Source: Isoptericola sediminis (GTDB lineage Bacteria; Actinomycetota; Actinomycetes; Actinomycetales; Cellulomonadaceae). Taken from it: a DNA stretch of 64,000 nt. Within the stretch, counting starts at the first letter, position 1. The number at the start of each line of letters is the position of its first letter. Below are positions 9,009 through 19,895 of this stretch, one piece after another. The position numbers and the translations under genes are program-made. The notes beneath the pieces are model-generated. The model searched no databases. It was given only the letters and a program-made list of their open reading frames with translations, and had not been told where the DNA came from. The stretch spans positions 1-64,000 of the forward strand of contig NZ_JABFAJ010000005.1 in assembly GCF_013085345.1 (NCBI RefSeq), in the 5' to 3' direction.

Positions 9009-9832
9009 CAGCGGGTCTCCCCCTCGCTGCTGTCCGGTCCGACGCTCGGCACCGGGTCGTCGGGGACGTCCAGCTCGCGGTGCACCAGCGTCTCCTCGGC
9101 GGTGAGGAGCTCGGCGGCCTCGCGCTGCTGCCCGCGGATGCGCAGCACCCGCGGCACCGAGTGCTCGAGCGGCCGGCCGGTGTGGTCGAGAGCCGGGGTG
9201 TCCATCGCGTTGTTCTGCGCGTACACGCCGGGCGCCGGCAGCGGGCTCAGGTGGCGGCCGGTGGGCAGCGCCGCGATCTTGGCCTCGGCCAGCGCGCGCT
9301 GCGTGGGCTTGGCCCCCAGGCGGCGGCGGTGGGTCAGCACCAGGCCGGCCACGGCGGCGGTGACGAGCAGGATGCCGACGACCTCCATGGCCACGACGTA
9401 GTGCTCCATCACCACGCGGGCGAGCGCGACCGGGTTGGTCACCCCGCCGGTCTCCGCCAGGCCCCGCGGCGGCGGGAACGTCGACCGGGCGATGACGCCG
9501 CCGAGCACGGACGCCAGCCCCAGTCCGAGCAGCAGGCCGACCCAGCGCTGGCCCCGGATGGTCTCGGTCAGCGAGTCGGCCGCGTCCACCCCGACGAGCA
9601 TCAGCACGAAGAGGAACAGCATCATCACCGCGCCGGTGTACACCACGACCTGGACGACGCCGAGGAACGGCGCCTCCTGGGCCACGTAGAGCACGGCCAG
9701 GGAGATCATGACGAAAACGACGCACACGGCCGCGTGCACGGCCCGCCGCACGACCAGCAGCCCCGAGGCCGCGAGCACCATGAGCGGGGCCAGCACCCAG
9801 AACAGGACGGTCTCGCCGCCGGACACGGTCAT
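9008..9832 (-). CDS. nuoJ: NADH-quinone oxidoreductase subunit J
   Basis: A 274-residue membrane subunit of NDH-1. Five hydrophobic segments occupy the first 170 residues, with the conserved [21 protein letters not shown] around residues 50-75 (the helix that moves during turnover). The last ~100 residues are a hydrophilic tail ending in EGETR, much longer than in E. coli NuoJ (184 residues) but common in actinobacteria. The ATG overlaps the end of nuoI by four bases. Confidence 0.95.
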   Translation of the reverse strand: MTVSGGETVLFWVLAPLMVLAASGLLVVRRAVHAAVCVVFVMISLAVLYVAQEAPFLGVVQVVVYTGAVMMLFLFVLMLVGVDAADSLTETIRGQRWVGLLLGLGLASVLGGVIARSTFPPPRGLAETGGVTNPVALARVVMEHYVVAMEVVGILLVTAAVAGLVLTHRRRLGAKPTQRALAEAKIAALPTGRHLSPLPAPGVYAQNNAMDTPALDHTGRPLEHSVPRVLRIRGQQREAAELLTAEETLVHRELDVPDDPVPSVGPDSSEGETR

Positions 9833-10611
9833 GGCCGGGCCTCCTCGGTCTGCACGGGGCGGCGGTCCAGGCTGGACTGCGTCGCCGCGGCTCGGGTCGC
9901 CTCGGCACGGTCCTGGTCGGGCCGCAGGTGGTGGGTGTCCGGGACCGGGGGCGGGGCGTCGCCGGCCACGACGGCGGACGCGGCGTCCAGCGTCGGGTCG
10001 TCCGGGCGGTGCTCGCGCACCCAGTCCACCTGCTCCGCGGTCGGTGCGGTGACCTCGCCGCGGTAGTACTCGGTGTCCGTGGTGCCCTCCGCCATCGGGT
10101 GCGGGGCGGCGAGCATCCCCTCGGCCAGCGGCGCCAGCAGGTCCTGCTTCTCGTAGATCAGGCCCTCCCGCGTCGGCCCGGCGAGCTCGTAGTCGGGGCC
10201 CATCGTCAGCGCCCGCGTCGGGCACGCCTCGATGCACAACCCGCAGAAGATGCAGCGCAGGTAGTTGATCTGGTAGACGCGGCCGTACCGCTCACCCGGG
10301 CTCATGTGCGCCTCGGGGGCGCCGTCCACCGCGTCGGCGTTGTCCGCGCCCTCGACGTAGATCGCGTCGGCGGGGCACGCCCAGGCGCACAGCTCGCAGC
10401 CGATGCACTTCTCGAGCCCGTCCGCGTACCGGTTGAGCTGGTGGCGCCCGTGGTACCGCGTCTGCGGCGGCGTCTTCTTGCGGGGGTACTGCTCGGTGAC
10501 GGTCGGCTTGAACATCGACGAGAACGTCACGCCGAAGCCGGCCACGGGAGCGAACAGCTCACCGAGGGGTCCCTTCTTCGGGCGCAACGGCTCGTAGGGC
10601 TGGTCGCTCAT
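9829..10611 (-). CDS. nuoI: NADH-quinone oxidoreductase subunit I (two 4Fe-4S ferredoxin)
   Basis: A 260-residue peripheral-arm subunit that carries clusters N6a and N6b and relays electrons toward NuoB and menaquinone. Two classic ferredoxin motifs are present: [12 protein letters not shown] (about residue 68) and [12 protein letters not shown] (about 115). The C-terminal ~70 residues are a charged tail with no known motif. The start MSDQPYEP overlaps the nuoH stop by four bases. Confidence 0.97.
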   Translation of the reverse strand: MSDQPYEPLRPKKGPLGELFAPVAGFGVTFSSMFKPTVTEQYPRKKTPPQTRYHGRHQLNRYADGLEKCIGCELCAWACPADAIYVEGADNADAVDGAPEAHMSPGERYGRVYQINYLRCIFCGLCIEACPTRALTMGPDYELAGPTREGLIYEKQDLLAPLAEGMLAAPHPMAEGTTDTEYYRGEVTAPTAEQVDWVREHRPDDPTLDAASAVVAGDAPPPVPDTHHLRPDQDRAEATRAAATQSSLDRRPVQTEEARP

Positions 10612-11936
10612 CGCGTCTCCTCGTCGTCGACAGCGGTCGCGGTGCGGGTCTCGGCGTCCTCGGCGGGCGGCACCGTGCGCCGCGCCCGCGGTGAGGGCGG
10701 CAGGGTCTGGCCGGGGACGGGCGGGACGGGGTAGCCGCCGGCGAAGGCGTCGAACCCGCCCTCGCCGTCGGTCGTCGCCTCGGCCCCGGTCGGCTTCTTC
10801 TCGGGCCACAGCCACAGCACCGCCATCACGACGGCGAGGGCCACGAGAATCCCGACGATCATCTGGGTCTGCGTCACACCGGCCAGGCCCGCCCACTGGA
10901 AGACCCCGAGGATCACGACCCAGGCCAGCGCGAACGGGATGAGGACCTTCCAGCCGAAGACCATGAACTGGTCGTAGCGCAGCCGCAGCAGCGTGCCGCG
11001 CACCCAGACGAAGAGGAACATCAGCAGCCACACCTTGGCCAGGAACCACAGCAGGGGCCACCAGCCGGTGTTGAGCACCCCGTCACCCACCAGCGACAGC
11101 GGCCACGGGGCGCGCCACCCGCCGAGGAACAGCGTCGTGGCGACCGCGGAGACGTTGAGCATCGCGATGTACTCCGCGAGGAAGAACCACGCGAACTTCA
11201 TCGAGGAGTACTCGGTCATGTACCCGCCGACGAGCTCGCCCTCGGCCTCCGGCAGGTCGAACGGGAGCCTGTTGGTCTCGCCCACCATCGAGATGAGGAA
11301 GATGACGAACGCGGGGGCCAGCGGGATGAACCACCACAGGCTCGTCTGGGACTCCACGATGGACGACGTCGACATCGAGCCGGCCATGATGAACACGCTG
11401 ACCAGGCTCAGCCCCATCGCCAGCTCGTAGCTGATCACCTGGGCGGTGGAGCGCACCGACCCCAGCAGCGGGTACGTCGAGCCCGACGACCAGCCGCCCA
11501 GCACGATGCCGTACACGCCGATCGAGGCACAGGCCAGGATGTACAGCACGGCCACCGGGAAGTCGGTGAGCTGGGCGGGGGTGGTGAAGTCCGTGAACGG
11601 GATGGTCACCGACGGGCCGAACGGGATCACGGCGAAGACGAGCAGCGAGCAGAACACCGAGATCATCGGGGCCAGCAGGTAGACGCGGCGGTCGGCGTTG
11701 GTGACCGTCACGTCCTCCTTGAGCAGCAGCTTCATCGCGTCCGCGAGCGACTGCAGCAGACCGAACGGACCGTGCCAGTTCGGGCCCGGCCGCAGCTGCA
11801 TCCGGGCGACGAGCTTGCGCTCGAACCAGATCGCGAACAGCACGCTGGTCAGCAGGAAGACGACGATGAGCACGGCCTTGACGACCGAGACCCAGATCGT
11901 GTCGGCACTGAAGTCGGCGGCGACGCCGGGGATCAT
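10608..11936 (-). CDS. nuoH: NADH-quinone oxidoreductase subunit H
   Basis: A 442-residue membrane subunit that forms most of the quinone-binding chamber with NuoB and NuoD. It has about eight to nine helices. Signatures are [22 protein letters not shown] (contact with the peripheral arm), [23 protein letters not shown] (the conserved acidic E-channel loop) and [16 protein letters not shown] hydrophilic tail of about 70 residues follows the last helix. The start MIPGVAADF overlaps the nuoG stop by four bases. Confidence 0.97.
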   Translation of the reverse strand: MIPGVAADFSADTIWVSVVKAVLIVVFLLTSVLFAIWFERKLVARMQLRPGPNWHGPFGLLQSLADAMKLLLKEDVTVTNADRRVYLLAPMISVFCSLLVFAVIPFGPSVTIPFTDFTTPAQLTDFPVAVLYILACASIGVYGIVLGGWSSGSTYPLLGSVRSTAQVISYELAMGLSLVSVFIMAGSMSTSSIVESQTSLWWFIPLAPAFVIFLISMVGETNRLPFDLPEAEGELVGGYMTEYSSMKFAWFFLAEYIAMLNVSAVATTLFLGGWRAPWPLSLVGDGVLNTGWWPLLWFLAKVWLLMFLFVWVRGTLLRLRYDQFMVFGWKVLIPFALAWVVILGVFQWAGLAGVTQTQMIVGILVALAVVMAVLWLWPEKKPTGAEATTDGEGGFDAFAGGYPVPPVPGQTLPPSPRARRTVPPAEDAETRTATAVDDEETR

Positions 11937-14518
11937 GCCTGGACTCCCTTCTCGGCCGGGGCGACCCGGACCTGGCGGCCCGGGGAGACCCCGAGGGTGT
12001 CGTGCACACGGCAGCCGCGGGACGCCAGGGGCAGCCACACCACGTGGTCGACCATGTCGGTGATCGCCACCGGCACGGTGATCGCCCCGCGTTCCGTGGA
12101 GACCGTGACCTGGTCGCCGTCGAAGACGTCGACCCCGGCGGCGGTCGCGGCGCTCATCCGGGCCACCGGCGTCTTGGCGGTGCCGGCCAGGAACTCCTCG
12201 CCGTCCTGCATCGAACCGTCGTCCAGGAGCAGCCGCCAGCTCGCGAGCACCGCGGACCCCGGCGGGACGCCGGGCGGGTCGTCGGTGGCGTGCTGCGGCG
12301 GGTGCGCCCGCGGTCCGTCCCAGGAGCGCAGCGCGGCGATCGAACGGTGGGCCCGCACCGGCTCGGCCGACTGCAGGTCGTGGTCGAGCAGCGTCGCGAG
12401 CTCGTGCAGCACCCGGTGGTCCGGCATCGCCGTGGACTCCAGGGCCTGGCCGAAGGACCGGACGCGGCCCTCCCAGTTCCAGTAGGACCCGCCGCGTTCG
12501 ACCGGCGGGGCCACCGGCAGCACGACGTCGGCCAGCTCGGTGGCCTCGCTGCGGCGCACCTCGAGGGAGACCGCGAACCCGGCCGTGGCCAGGGCACGGC
12601 GGGCGTGCTCCGGGTCGGGCAGGTCGGCGATCTCGACACCGCCGACCAGGGCCCCGGCAAGCTGCCCCACGCTCAGGGCGTCGAGGATCCCGGCGGTGTC
12701 CAGACCGCGGGTGGCGGGCAGGTCGTCCACGGAGACGCCCCAGGTGGCGGCGACCTCGGCGCGGGCCGTGCGGTCCTCCAGCGGCCGGCCGCCGGGCAGC
12801 AGGCCCGGCAGCAGACCGGCCTCCACGCCACCGCGCTCCCCGGCGCGGCGCGGGATCCAGGCCAGCCGTGCACCCGTGGTCTCCGCCAGCTCCAGGGCGG
12901 CGGCGTAGGCACCGGGCGACCCCGCCAGGCGCTCGCCGACCAGGAGCACCGCGCCCGGTCGGGCCAGCGCCTCGGCGGCCTCCATGACACGCGTGTCGTC
13001 CGAGTCGGCCCGGCTGGTGCTCCCGGAGGCCTGCCGGGCGACGGCGCCGAGCCACTCGGCCTCCGTGCCCGGGGCGGCCGGCAGCAGCGTGCCGTCGAGC
13101 CGGGACAGCCCCCGGCTCGTGAAGGGCGCGACCGAGAACACGCGGGTCCCCTTCCTGACGCCCTTGCGCAGCCGCAGGAACGTGACGCCGGCCTCCTCCT
13201 CGGCCTCCAGCCCGGCGAGCAGCACCGCCGGTGCCGCCTCCAGATCACCGAAGGTCACGCCGACGCCGGTGCCGGCCACGGCGTGGGCGAGGAAGTCCGC
13301 CTCCTCCACCGAGTGCACGCGGACGCGCTGGTCGACGTCGTCGGTGCGCAGCACCGTGCGCGCGAAACGGGACCAGGCGAAGGCGTCCTCCACGGTGAGA
13401 CGGCCGCCCGGCAGCACGCCGACCCCGCCGTCGTCGCGGGCCGCGGCCAGTCCCCGGGCGGCGACCTCGAGGGCCTCCACCCACGAGGCGGGGCGCAGCT
13501 CGCCGTCCTCGCGGACCAGCGGGGTGGTCAGACGGTCCGGCGCGTCCTGCCAGGTGAACGCGAACCGGTCCTTGTCCGTGATCCACTCCTCGTTGACCGC
13601 CGGGTCGTCGCCGGCCAGCCGGCGCATCACCGAGCCGCGGCGGTGGTCGACGCGGATCGCCGAGCCGCAGGCGTCGTGCTCGGCGATGCCGGGGGTGGAC
13701 ACGAGGTCGAAGGGACGCGACCGGAACCGGTACCGCGCCCCCGTGAGGGCACCCACCGGGCAGATCTGCACCGTGTTGCCGGAGAAGTAGGAGGCGAACG
13801 GCTGCCCCGAGGCGTCGGGCAGGGCGACACCCTGCGGGACGTCCACGGCGGTCTCCGCCCGGTGCTGGCCGCACGGCGGGGCGAAGTCGAGCACGTCCTC
13901 GTCGAAGCGCCCGATCTGCTGGTCGGCGCCGCGCTCCTGCAGGTCGATGAAGACGTCGCCGGCGATCTCCTCGCTGAACCGCGTGCACCGCTGGCAGAGC
14001 ACGCAGCGCTCCCGGTCGAGCAGGATCTGCGTGGACACCTGGATCGGCTTGGGGAAGGTCCGCTTGACGTCGGTGAAGCGCGAGTCAGCCCGGCCGTGGC
14101 TCATCGCCTGGTTCTGCAGCGGGCACTCACCGCCCTTGTCGCACACGGGGCAGTCCAGCGGGTGGTTCATGAGCAGCAGCTCCATGACCCCCTGCTGGGC
14201 CTTGTCCGCGACCGCCGACGTGCGCTGGGTGCGCACCACCATGCCCGGCACGACCGTCATCGTGCACGAGGCCTGCGGCTTGGGCATCGGCCGCAGGTTG
14301 CCCTCGCGGTCGGGCATCTCCACCTCGACCAGGCACTGCCGGCAGGCCCCCGCGGGCTCCAGCAGCGGATGGTCGCAGAACCGGGGGATCTCGATGCCGA
14401 CCTGCTCGGCGGCGCGGATCACCAGCGTGCCCTTGGGCACGGTGACCTCGACCTCGTCGATCGTGCAGGTCACCGTCTCCACCGGCTGGTCGGTGTGCCG
14501 GTCCGTGGTCGCGGTCAT
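11933..14518 (-). CDS. nuoG: NADH-quinone oxidoreductase subunit G
   Basis: An 861-residue iron-sulfur subunit of the NADH dehydrogenase arm. The N-terminal 2Fe-2S domain has [15 protein letters not shown] and a later conserved Cys (QASC). Next come the His-ligated cluster region (HRAE near residue 220), [15 protein letters not shown] and the 4Fe-4S motif RCVLCQRC. A molybdopterin-oxidoreductase-like domain follows from about residue 280, without an obvious cofactor role, as is normal for NuoG. The start MTATTDRH overlaps nuoF (TGATGA junction). Confidence 0.96.
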   Translation of the reverse strand: MTATTDRHTDQPVETVTCTIDEVEVTVPKGTLVIRAAEQVGIEIPRFCDHPLLEPAGACRQCLVEVEMPDREGNLRPMPKPQASCTMTVVPGMVVRTQRTSAVADKAQQGVMELLLMNHPLDCPVCDKGGECPLQNQAMSHGRADSRFTDVKRTFPKPIQVSTQILLDRERCVLCQRCTRFSEEIAGDVFIDLQERGADQQIGRFDEDVLDFAPPCGQHRAETAVDVPQGVALPDASGQPFASYFSGNTVQICPVGALTGARYRFRSRPFDLVSTPGIAEHDACGSAIRVDHRRGSVMRRLAGDDPAVNEEWITDKDRFAFTWQDAPDRLTTPLVREDGELRPASWVEALEVAARGLAAARDDGGVGVLPGGRLTVEDAFAWSRFARTVLRTDDVDQRVRVHSVEEADFLAHAVAGTGVGVTFGDLEAAPAVLLAGLEAEEEAGVTFLRLRKGVRKGTRVFSVAPFTSRGLSRLDGTLLPAAPGTEAEWLGAVARQASGSTSRADSDDTRVMEAAEALARPGAVLLVGERLAGSPGAYAAALELAETTGARLAWIPRRAGERGGVEAGLLPGLLPGGRPLEDRTARAEVAATWGVSVDDLPATRGLDTAGILDALSVGQLAGALVGGVEIADLPDPEHARRALATAGFAVSLEVRRSEATELADVVLPVAPPVERGGSYWNWEGRVRSFGQALESTAMPDHRVLHELATLLDHDLQSAEPVRAHRSIAALRSWDGPRAHPPQHATDDPPGVPPGSAVLASWRLLLDDGSMQDGEEFLAGTAKTPVARMSAATAAGVDVFDGDQVTVSTERGAITVPVAITDMVDHVVWLPLASRGCRVHDTLGVSPGRQVRVAPAEKGVQA

Positions 14519-15855
14519 CAGTGGCCTCCTGCACCCGCGAGCGCCGGCGGCGCCTGGGGCGTGTCGTCGAACAGCGTGGAGCGGGCGGGGTCGAACGGGC
14601 ACCCGCGCCCGTCGAGGTGCGCCTCGTACTCGTCGCGGAAGTACTCGATGGACGAGGTGATCGGCGAGGTCGCGCCGTCGCCCAGGGCGCAGAACGCCCG
14701 GCCGAGGATGTTGTCGCACAGGTCCAGCAGCACCTCGATGTCCCCGGCCTCCCCCGCGCCGGCCTCGATGCGGTGCAGGATCTGCTTGAGCCAGTACGTG
14801 CCCTCGCGGCACGGGGTGCACTTGCCGCAGGACTCGTGGGCGTAGAAGTCGGTCCAGCGGCTCACCGCCCGCACCACGCAGGTCGTCTCGTCGAAGATCT
14901 GCAGCGCACGGGTGCCGAGCATCGACCCGGCGGCCCCCACGGACTCGTAGTCCAGCGGGACGTCCAGGTGCTCGGCGGTGAACAGCGGCGTCGAGGACCC
15001 GCCCGGCGTCCAGAACTTCAGCTCGTGACCCTCGCGGACCCCGCCGGCCAGGTCGAGCAGCTCGCGCAGGGTGATGCCCAGCGGTGCCTCGAACTGCCCG
15101 GGGCGGGTCACGTGGCCCGACAGCGAGAACAGCCCGTGCCCGGTCGACTTCTCGGTGCCCATCGACGAGAACCAGTCGGCGCCGTGGGCGACGATGCCCG
15201 GGACCGAGGCGATGGACTCGACGTTGTTCACCACGGTGGGCCGGGCGTACAGCCCCGCGACGGCGGGGAACGGCGGCTTGAGCCGCGGCTGTCCGCGACG
15301 GCCCTCGAGCGAGTCCAGCAGCGCCGTCTCCTCGCCGCAGATGTAGGCGCCGGCCCCGGCGTGCACGGTCACCTCGAGGTCGAAGCCGGACCCGTGGATG
15401 TTCGTGCCCAGGTGACCGGCCTCGTAGGCCTCGCGCACGGCAGCCAGCAGCCGCCGGTACACGTGCAGCACCTCGCCGCGCACGTAGATGAAGGCGTGGT
15501 GGCAGCCGATCGCGTAGCTGGTGATCGCCACCCCCTCGACCAGGTGCTGCGGGCTGGCGAGCATGAGCGGGATGTCCTTGCAGGTGCCCGGCTCCGACTC
15601 GTCGGCGTTGACCACCAGGTAGCGGGGGCCGCCGTCCGGCGGGGGCAGGAACCCCCACTTCATCCCGGCGGGGAACCCGGCGCCGCCACGACCGCGCAGC
15701 CCGGAGTCCTTGACGAGCTGGACGAGGTCCGCGGGGTCCCGGGTCAGCGCCGTGCGCAGCCCCGTGTAGCCGCCCGCCGCCTCGTAGGTGGCGAGCTTCC
15801 ACGAGCCCTCCGCGTCCCAGGTGTCGGTCAGGACCGGCGTCAACGTGTCAGTCAT
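14518..15855 (-). CDS. nuoF: NADH-quinone oxidoreductase subunit F (NADH/FMN)
   Basis: A 445-residue subunit that binds NADH, FMN and cluster N3 and is the electron entry point of NDH-1. [17 protein letters not shown] (about residues 50-66) is the FMN/NADH glycine-rich loop. [20 protein letters not shown] is the second nucleotide loop. [14 protein letters not shown] plus a further Cys about 40 residues later are the 4Fe-4S ligands. It begins 8 bases inside the end of nuoE. Confidence 0.97.
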   Translation of the reverse strand: MTDTLTPVLTDTWDAEGSWKLATYEAAGGYTGLRTALTRDPADLVQLVKDSGLRGRGGAGFPAGMKWGFLPPPDGGPRYLVVNADESEPGTCKDIPLMLASPQHLVEGVAITSYAIGCHHAFIYVRGEVLHVYRRLLAAVREAYEAGHLGTNIHGSGFDLEVTVHAGAGAYICGEETALLDSLEGRRGQPRLKPPFPAVAGLYARPTVVNNVESIASVPGIVAHGADWFSSMGTEKSTGHGLFSLSGHVTRPGQFEAPLGITLRELLDLAGGVREGHELKFWTPGGSSTPLFTAEHLDVPLDYESVGAAGSMLGTRALQIFDETTCVVRAVSRWTDFYAHESCGKCTPCREGTYWLKQILHRIEAGAGEAGDIEVLLDLCDNILGRAFCALGDGATSPITSSIEYFRDEYEAHLDGRGCPFDPARSTLFDDTPQAPPALAGAGGH

Positions 15856-16684
15856 CGTCACCCTCCTTCGCGTCGGCCGGCCCGGCGGGACCCGTGTCGT
15901 CCGACGGCGTCGTCGGCTTGCGCTCGGCGCTGGACTGTCCGGTGCCGGTCTCCGGCGGCACCTCGGCACGCGGCGTGCCGGAGATCTCGGGCTGGTCGGT
16001 GCCCGGTGCGGTCCAGCCGCGCTCGCGGGCGATCCGCAGGCCCTCGAGGGTCGGGCCGCCCGCGCCGACGCCCTCGTCGGCCCGGCCGTCGTCGAAGCCG
16101 GCCAGGACCCGGCTCATCGTCTTGAAGGAGCAGACCGAGTCCGCCCCGCGCGTCGGGGTGACCTGCTCGCCGGCGCGCAGCCGGTCGGTCAGCTCGGCGG
16201 CCGAGTCCGGGGTCTGGTTGTCGAAGAACTCCCAGTTGACCATCACCACGGGGGCGTAGTCGCAGGCGGCGTTGCACTCGACGCGCTCCAGCGTGACGGA
16301 GCCGTCCGGCGTCGTCTCGTCGTGCGCGACGTCCAGGTGCTGGCTGAGCCGGTCGAAGATCGCGTCCCCGCCCATCACGGCGCACAGCGTGTTCGTGCAC
16401 ACCCCGACGGTGTACTCGCCGTTGGGGCGGCGCTTGTACTGGGTGTAGAAGGTCGCCACCGCCGAGACCTCGGCCGCGGTCATGCCGAGCTGCTCGGCGC
16501 AGAAGACGATGCCGTCGCGGCTGACGTAGCCGTCGACGGACTGCACCAGGTGCAGCAGCGGCAGCAGGCCGGACCGCGGGTCCGGGTAGCGGGCCTTGAT
16601 CGTCCCCGCGTCGGCCTCGAGCGCGGCCAGCGTCTCGGCGTCGTACCCCGTGCGCGAGCGTGCGCCCACCGGTTCGGCCGTCAT
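15848..16684 (-). CDS. nuoE: NADH-quinone oxidoreductase subunit E
   Basis: A 278-residue thioredoxin-fold 2Fe-2S subunit of the NADH dehydrogenase arm (cluster N1a). The four ligands are visible as CTNTLC followed about 40 residues later by [10 protein letters not shown]. The first ~185 residues form the usual domain. The remaining ~90 residues are a Pro/Gly/Asp-rich extension containing [14 protein letters not shown], a feature I associate with actinobacterial NuoE. It overlaps both neighbours, consistent with a single polycistron. Confidence 0.96.
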   Translation of the reverse strand: MTAEPVGARSRTGYDAETLAALEADAGTIKARYPDPRSGLLPLLHLVQSVDGYVSRDGIVFCAEQLGMTAAEVSAVATFYTQYKRRPNGEYTVGVCTNTLCAVMGGDAIFDRLSQHLDVAHDETTPDGSVTLERVECNAACDYAPVVMVNWEFFDNQTPDSAAELTDRLRAGEQVTPTRGADSVCSFKTMSRVLAGFDDGRADEGVGAGGPTLEGLRIARERGWTAPGTDQPEISGTPRAEVPPETGTGQSSAERKPTTPSDDTGPAGPADAKEGDDD

Positions 16685-18042
16685 CGGTCCACCCCTCCCA
16701 GCACCGGGTCCAGGGACGCGACGGCGACGACGACGTCGGCCACCTGGCCGCCCTCGCACATCACCGACACGGCCTGGAGATTGTTGAACGACGGGTCGCG
16801 GAAGTGCGCCCGGTAGGGGCGCGTGCCGCCGTCGGACACCACGTGCACGCCGAGCTCGCCGCGCGGGTGCTCGACCGTCTGCCACGCCTGCCCGGCCGGC
16901 ACCCCGAAACCCTCGGTCACCAGCTTGAAGTGGTGGATGAGGGCCTCCATGGAGGTGCCCATGATCTTGCGGATGTGGTCCAGGGAGTTGCCCTGGCCGT
17001 CGGAGCCGACGGCCAGCTGGGCGGGCCAGGCGATCTTCTTGTCCGCCACCATCACCGGTGCCCCGACGGTGTCGTCCAGCCGTGCCAGGCACTGCTCGAC
17101 GATCTTCAGCGACTGGTAGCACTCCTCGATCCGCAGCACGACGCGGGCGTAGCAGTCGGCGGCCGTGTCCGTGGGGACGTCGAAGTCGTAGTCCTCGTAC
17201 CCGCTGTACGGGAACGCCTTGCGCACGTCGTACGGGTGCCCGGCCGACCGCAGCACCGGGCCGGTGACGCCGAGGGCGAAGGCGCCGGACAGGTTCAGCA
17301 CGCCCACGCCCTGCAGCCGGGACTTGAAGATCGGGTTCGCGAGCATCAGGTCGCCCAGCATCCCGATGTACTTGCGCAGGCTCGGGAGCAGGGAGCGGAC
17401 GTTCTCGGTGAAGCCCTCGGGCACGTCCTGCGCCACACCGCCGGGCCGGATGTACGCGTGGTTCATCCGCAGGCCGGTGACCGCCTCGAACAGGCGCAGG
17501 ATCTCCTCCCGGGCGGTGAACCCGAGGGTCATGATCGTCGTGGCGCCCATCTCGTTGCCGCCCGTGCCCAGGCAGACCAGGTGGGAGGCGACCCGGTTGA
17601 GCTCCATCATCAGCACGCGGATCACGCCGGCCCGCTCGGGCACGTCGTCGGTGATGCCGAGCAGCCGTTCGGTCCCCAGGCAGTAGGCCGCCTCCTGGAA
17701 GAGCGGCGCCAGGTAGTCCATCCGGGTGCAGAACGTGGTGCCCTGCGTCCAGGTGCGGTACTCCATGTTCTTCTCGATGCCGGTGTGCAGGTAGCCGATC
17801 CCGCACCGGGCCTCGGTCACCGTCTCGCCGTCGATCTCCAGCATCAGGCGCAGCACGCCGTGCGTGGAGGGGTGCTGGGGACCCATGTTGACGACGATGC
17901 GTTCCTCGCCGATCGCCTCGCGGGCGATCTCGTCCCAGTCGCCGCCCGAGGCCTCGAACCCGGCGACACCGGGTCCGTAGTCCTCGGCCGCCGGTCCGGT
18001 CGAGTGCACCGAGTGCGGCACGTCGTGCGCCGGGGCCGTCAT
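16681..18042 (-). CDS. nuoD: NADH-quinone oxidoreductase subunit D
   Basis: A 453-residue 49-kDa-type subunit that lines the quinone pocket. The signature [15 protein letters not shown] is at about residue 52. [16 protein letters not shown] and the DYLAPLFQE stretch follow, and the C-terminus ends in DPVLGGVDR. It has the usual length plus an N-terminal extension of about 35 residues. It starts with ATG at 18042, overlapping nuoC by four bases. Confidence 0.97.
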   Translation of the reverse strand: MTAPAHDVPHSVHSTGPAAEDYGPGVAGFEASGGDWDEIAREAIGEERIVVNMGPQHPSTHGVLRLMLEIDGETVTEARCGIGYLHTGIEKNMEYRTWTQGTTFCTRMDYLAPLFQEAAYCLGTERLLGITDDVPERAGVIRVLMMELNRVASHLVCLGTGGNEMGATTIMTLGFTAREEILRLFEAVTGLRMNHAYIRPGGVAQDVPEGFTENVRSLLPSLRKYIGMLGDLMLANPIFKSRLQGVGVLNLSGAFALGVTGPVLRSAGHPYDVRKAFPYSGYEDYDFDVPTDTAADCYARVVLRIEECYQSLKIVEQCLARLDDTVGAPVMVADKKIAWPAQLAVGSDGQGNSLDHIRKIMGTSMEALIHHFKLVTEGFGVPAGQAWQTVEHPRGELGVHVVSDGGTRPYRAHFRDPSFNNLQAVSVMCEGGQVADVVVAVASLDPVLGGVDR

Positions 18043-18785
18043 GAGTACTCCCTCCGGACGTTCGGCGGTGGCACCGTGGCGCCCTTGTACTCCACGGGGA
18101 TGCCGCCGAGCGGGTAGTCCTTGCGCTGCGGGTGACCCGGCCAGTCGTCGGGCATCTCGATCCGGGCCAGCGCGGGGTGGCCCTCGAAGACGATCCCGAA
18201 GAAGTCCCACGTCTCGCGCTCGTGCCAGTCGTTGGCCGGGTAGACCGTCGTCGTCGACGGCAGGTGCGGGTCGTCGTCGGGGCAGGTGACCTCCAGCCGC
18301 AGGCGCCGGCCGTGCGTCACGGAGGTGAGGTGGTAGACGGCGTGCAGCTCGCGGCCCACGTCGTCCGGGTAGTGGACGCCCGAGACGCCCAGGGACAGCT
18401 CGAAGCGCAGGTCCTGGTCGTCGCGCAGCGCCCGGCAGACCGCCATCAGGTGCTCGCGGGCGACGTACAGCGTCATCTCGGCGTCCCGGCTCGGGCCCTC
18501 CCCCTCGGCGGTCCGCCGCGGGTCGGTGATCACCACCCGTTCGACCGCGTCGGCGAAGGACACGCCCGCCTCGCCGAGCACCTCGGCCAGCACGTCCACG
18601 ACCTCGTCGAACCACCCGCCGTACGGGCGCGACGCCGCGGCCGGCATCGTCACCGTGCGGGTCAGCCCGCCGTAGCCGGACGTGTCCCCGGTGCCCTGCA
18701 CCCCGAACATGCCGGTGGTCTCGCGGACTACCTCGGCCGTCGGTCCCTGCTGCCGGCGCTCGACCTCGCCGGAGTGCTCGCTCAT
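18039..18785 (-). CDS. nuoC: NADH-quinone oxidoreductase subunit C
   Basis: A 248-residue 30-kDa-type subunit of the connecting arm. The conserved end of the domain, [21 protein letters not shown] then [21 protein letters not shown], is clear. An N-terminal leader of about 50 residues (rich in polar residues, [18 protein letters not shown]) precedes the domain, as in other actinobacteria. NuoC and NuoD are separate here, not fused as in E. coli. Confidence 0.96.
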   Translation of the reverse strand: MSEHSGEVERRQQGPTAEVVRETTGMFGVQGTGDTSGYGGLTRTVTMPAAASRPYGGWFDEVVDVLAEVLGEAGVSFADAVERVVITDPRRTAEGEGPSRDAEMTLYVAREHLMAVCRALRDDQDLRFELSLGVSGVHYPDDVGRELHAVYHLTSVTHGRRLRLEVTCPDDDPHLPSTTTVYPANDWHERETWDFFGIVFEGHPALARIEMPDDWPGHPQRKDYPLGGIPVEYKGATVPPPNVRREYS

Positions 18786-19333
18786 CGCAGCAGTCCCGGC
18801 ATCTGGGAGGTCGGCGTCGCCTCGAGGGCCGCGGCCTCGGCGGCCTTCGCCGCCTCGACGCGGTTGACGCCCATCGGGGAGTCCTGGATCTGCTGGTGCA
18901 GCGCGAGGATCGCGTTGATGAGCATCTCCGGGCGGGGCGGGCAGCCGGGCAGGTAGATGTCCACGGGGAGCACGTGGTCGACGCCCTGCACGATCGCGTA
19001 GTTGTTGAACATGCCGCCGCTGGAGGCGCACACGCCCATGGAGAGCACCCACTTGGGCTCGCTCATCTGGTCGTAGACCTGCCGCACGACGGGCGCCATC
19101 TTCTGGCTGACACGGCCCGCCACGATCATCAGGTCCGCCTGGCGCGGCGAGGCCCGGAAGACCTCCATGCCGAACCGCGACAGGTCGAACCGCGAGGCGC
19201 CGGCCGCCATCATCTCGATGGCGCAGCACGCCAGGCCGAACGTCACCGGCCACACCGACGCCTTGCGCAGGTAGCCGGCGAGATCCTCGATCGTCGTCAG
19301 CAGGAACCCCGAGGGGGACTCCTCCAGACCCAT
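18782..19333 (-). CDS. nuoB: NADH-quinone oxidoreductase subunit B
   Basis: A 183-residue PSST-type subunit with cluster N2, the last iron-sulfur centre before the quinone. Ligands are visible as the tandem pair in [10 protein letters not shown], the Cys in [14 protein letters not shown] and the Cys in [10 protein letters not shown] strong AAGGAGGAG ribosome site precedes the ATG at 19333. The gap from nuoA is 61 bases, the widest inside the operon. Confidence 0.97.
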   Translation of the reverse strand: MGLEESPSGFLLTTIEDLAGYLRKASVWPVTFGLACCAIEMMAAGASRFDLSRFGMEVFRASPRQADLMIVAGRVSQKMAPVVRQVYDQMSEPKWVLSMGVCASSGGMFNNYAIVQGVDHVLPVDIYLPGCPPRPEMLINAILALHQQIQDSPMGVNRVEAAKAAEAAALEATPTSQMPGLLR

Positions 19334-19394
19334 GACTCCTCCTTCGCGGAGATCTCGGTACCGGCGACCGCCGGCACCCTTGCCGAACTGCCCG

Positions 19395-19757
19395 TCAGAC
19401 CCAGTCGAACCCGCCGCGCCGCCACTCGTAGACGAACGGCACGGTGATCAGGGCCAGGAACACGAGCATCGCCGCCAGCCCGAAGCCGGCCAGCACCGTG
19501 AAGTCGACCGCCCACGGGTAGAGGAAGACGACCTCGATGTCGAAGACGATGAACGTCATCGCCACCAGGTAGTACTTGATCGGGAGCCGACCGCCCCCGG
19601 TGGCGTGCGGGGTGGGCTCGATCCCGCACTCGTAGGCGTCGAGCTTGGCCCGGTTGTACTTGCGGGGTCCGATCACCGCGCTCGCACCGACCCCGCCGAG
19701 GGCCAGCACGGCGGCGATCCCCATGAGGACCAGCACCGGGACGTACGGGTTGCTCAT
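19395..19757 (-). CDS. nuoA: NADH-quinone oxidoreductase subunit A
   Basis: A 120-residue, three-helix membrane subunit and first gene of the nuo operon. The conserved loop and helix [12 protein letters not shown] and [16 protein letters not shown] carry the acidic residues typical of ND3/NuoA. Upstream is GGAGAA as ribosome site and a 138-bp gap to menJ. I found no strong TANNNT box in that gap, so nuo may be read from the menJ promoter or from an unrecognised one. Confidence 0.97.
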   Translation of the reverse strand: MSNPYVPVLVLMGIAAVLALGGVGASAVIGPRKYNRAKLDAYECGIEPTPHATGGGRLPIKYYLVAMTFIVFDIEVVFLYPWAVDFTVLAGFGLAAMLVFLALITVPFVYEWRRGGFDWV

Positions 19758-19876
19758 CGGTTCTCCTCACCCATGCCTGTGTCACTTCCTCGTGCCACGA
19801 CGCGTCTCATGCCAGGTCGCTCCCGCACGAACGGTGCGGTGCCCCGCTCCGGCACGTCTCGTTCCTCGCCGTCCCT

Positions 19877-19895
19877 GCGCGAGGGCTCCTCGCGC
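19877..19895 (-). terminator. Hairpin directly after the menJ stop
   Basis: GCGCGAGG-gct-CCTCGCGC is a perfect 8-bp stem touching the menJ stop codon. Two weaker stems follow at about 19823-19839 and 19839-19855. No U-tract is present. It could terminate menJ transcripts or attenuate read-through into nuo. Confidence 0.5.
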
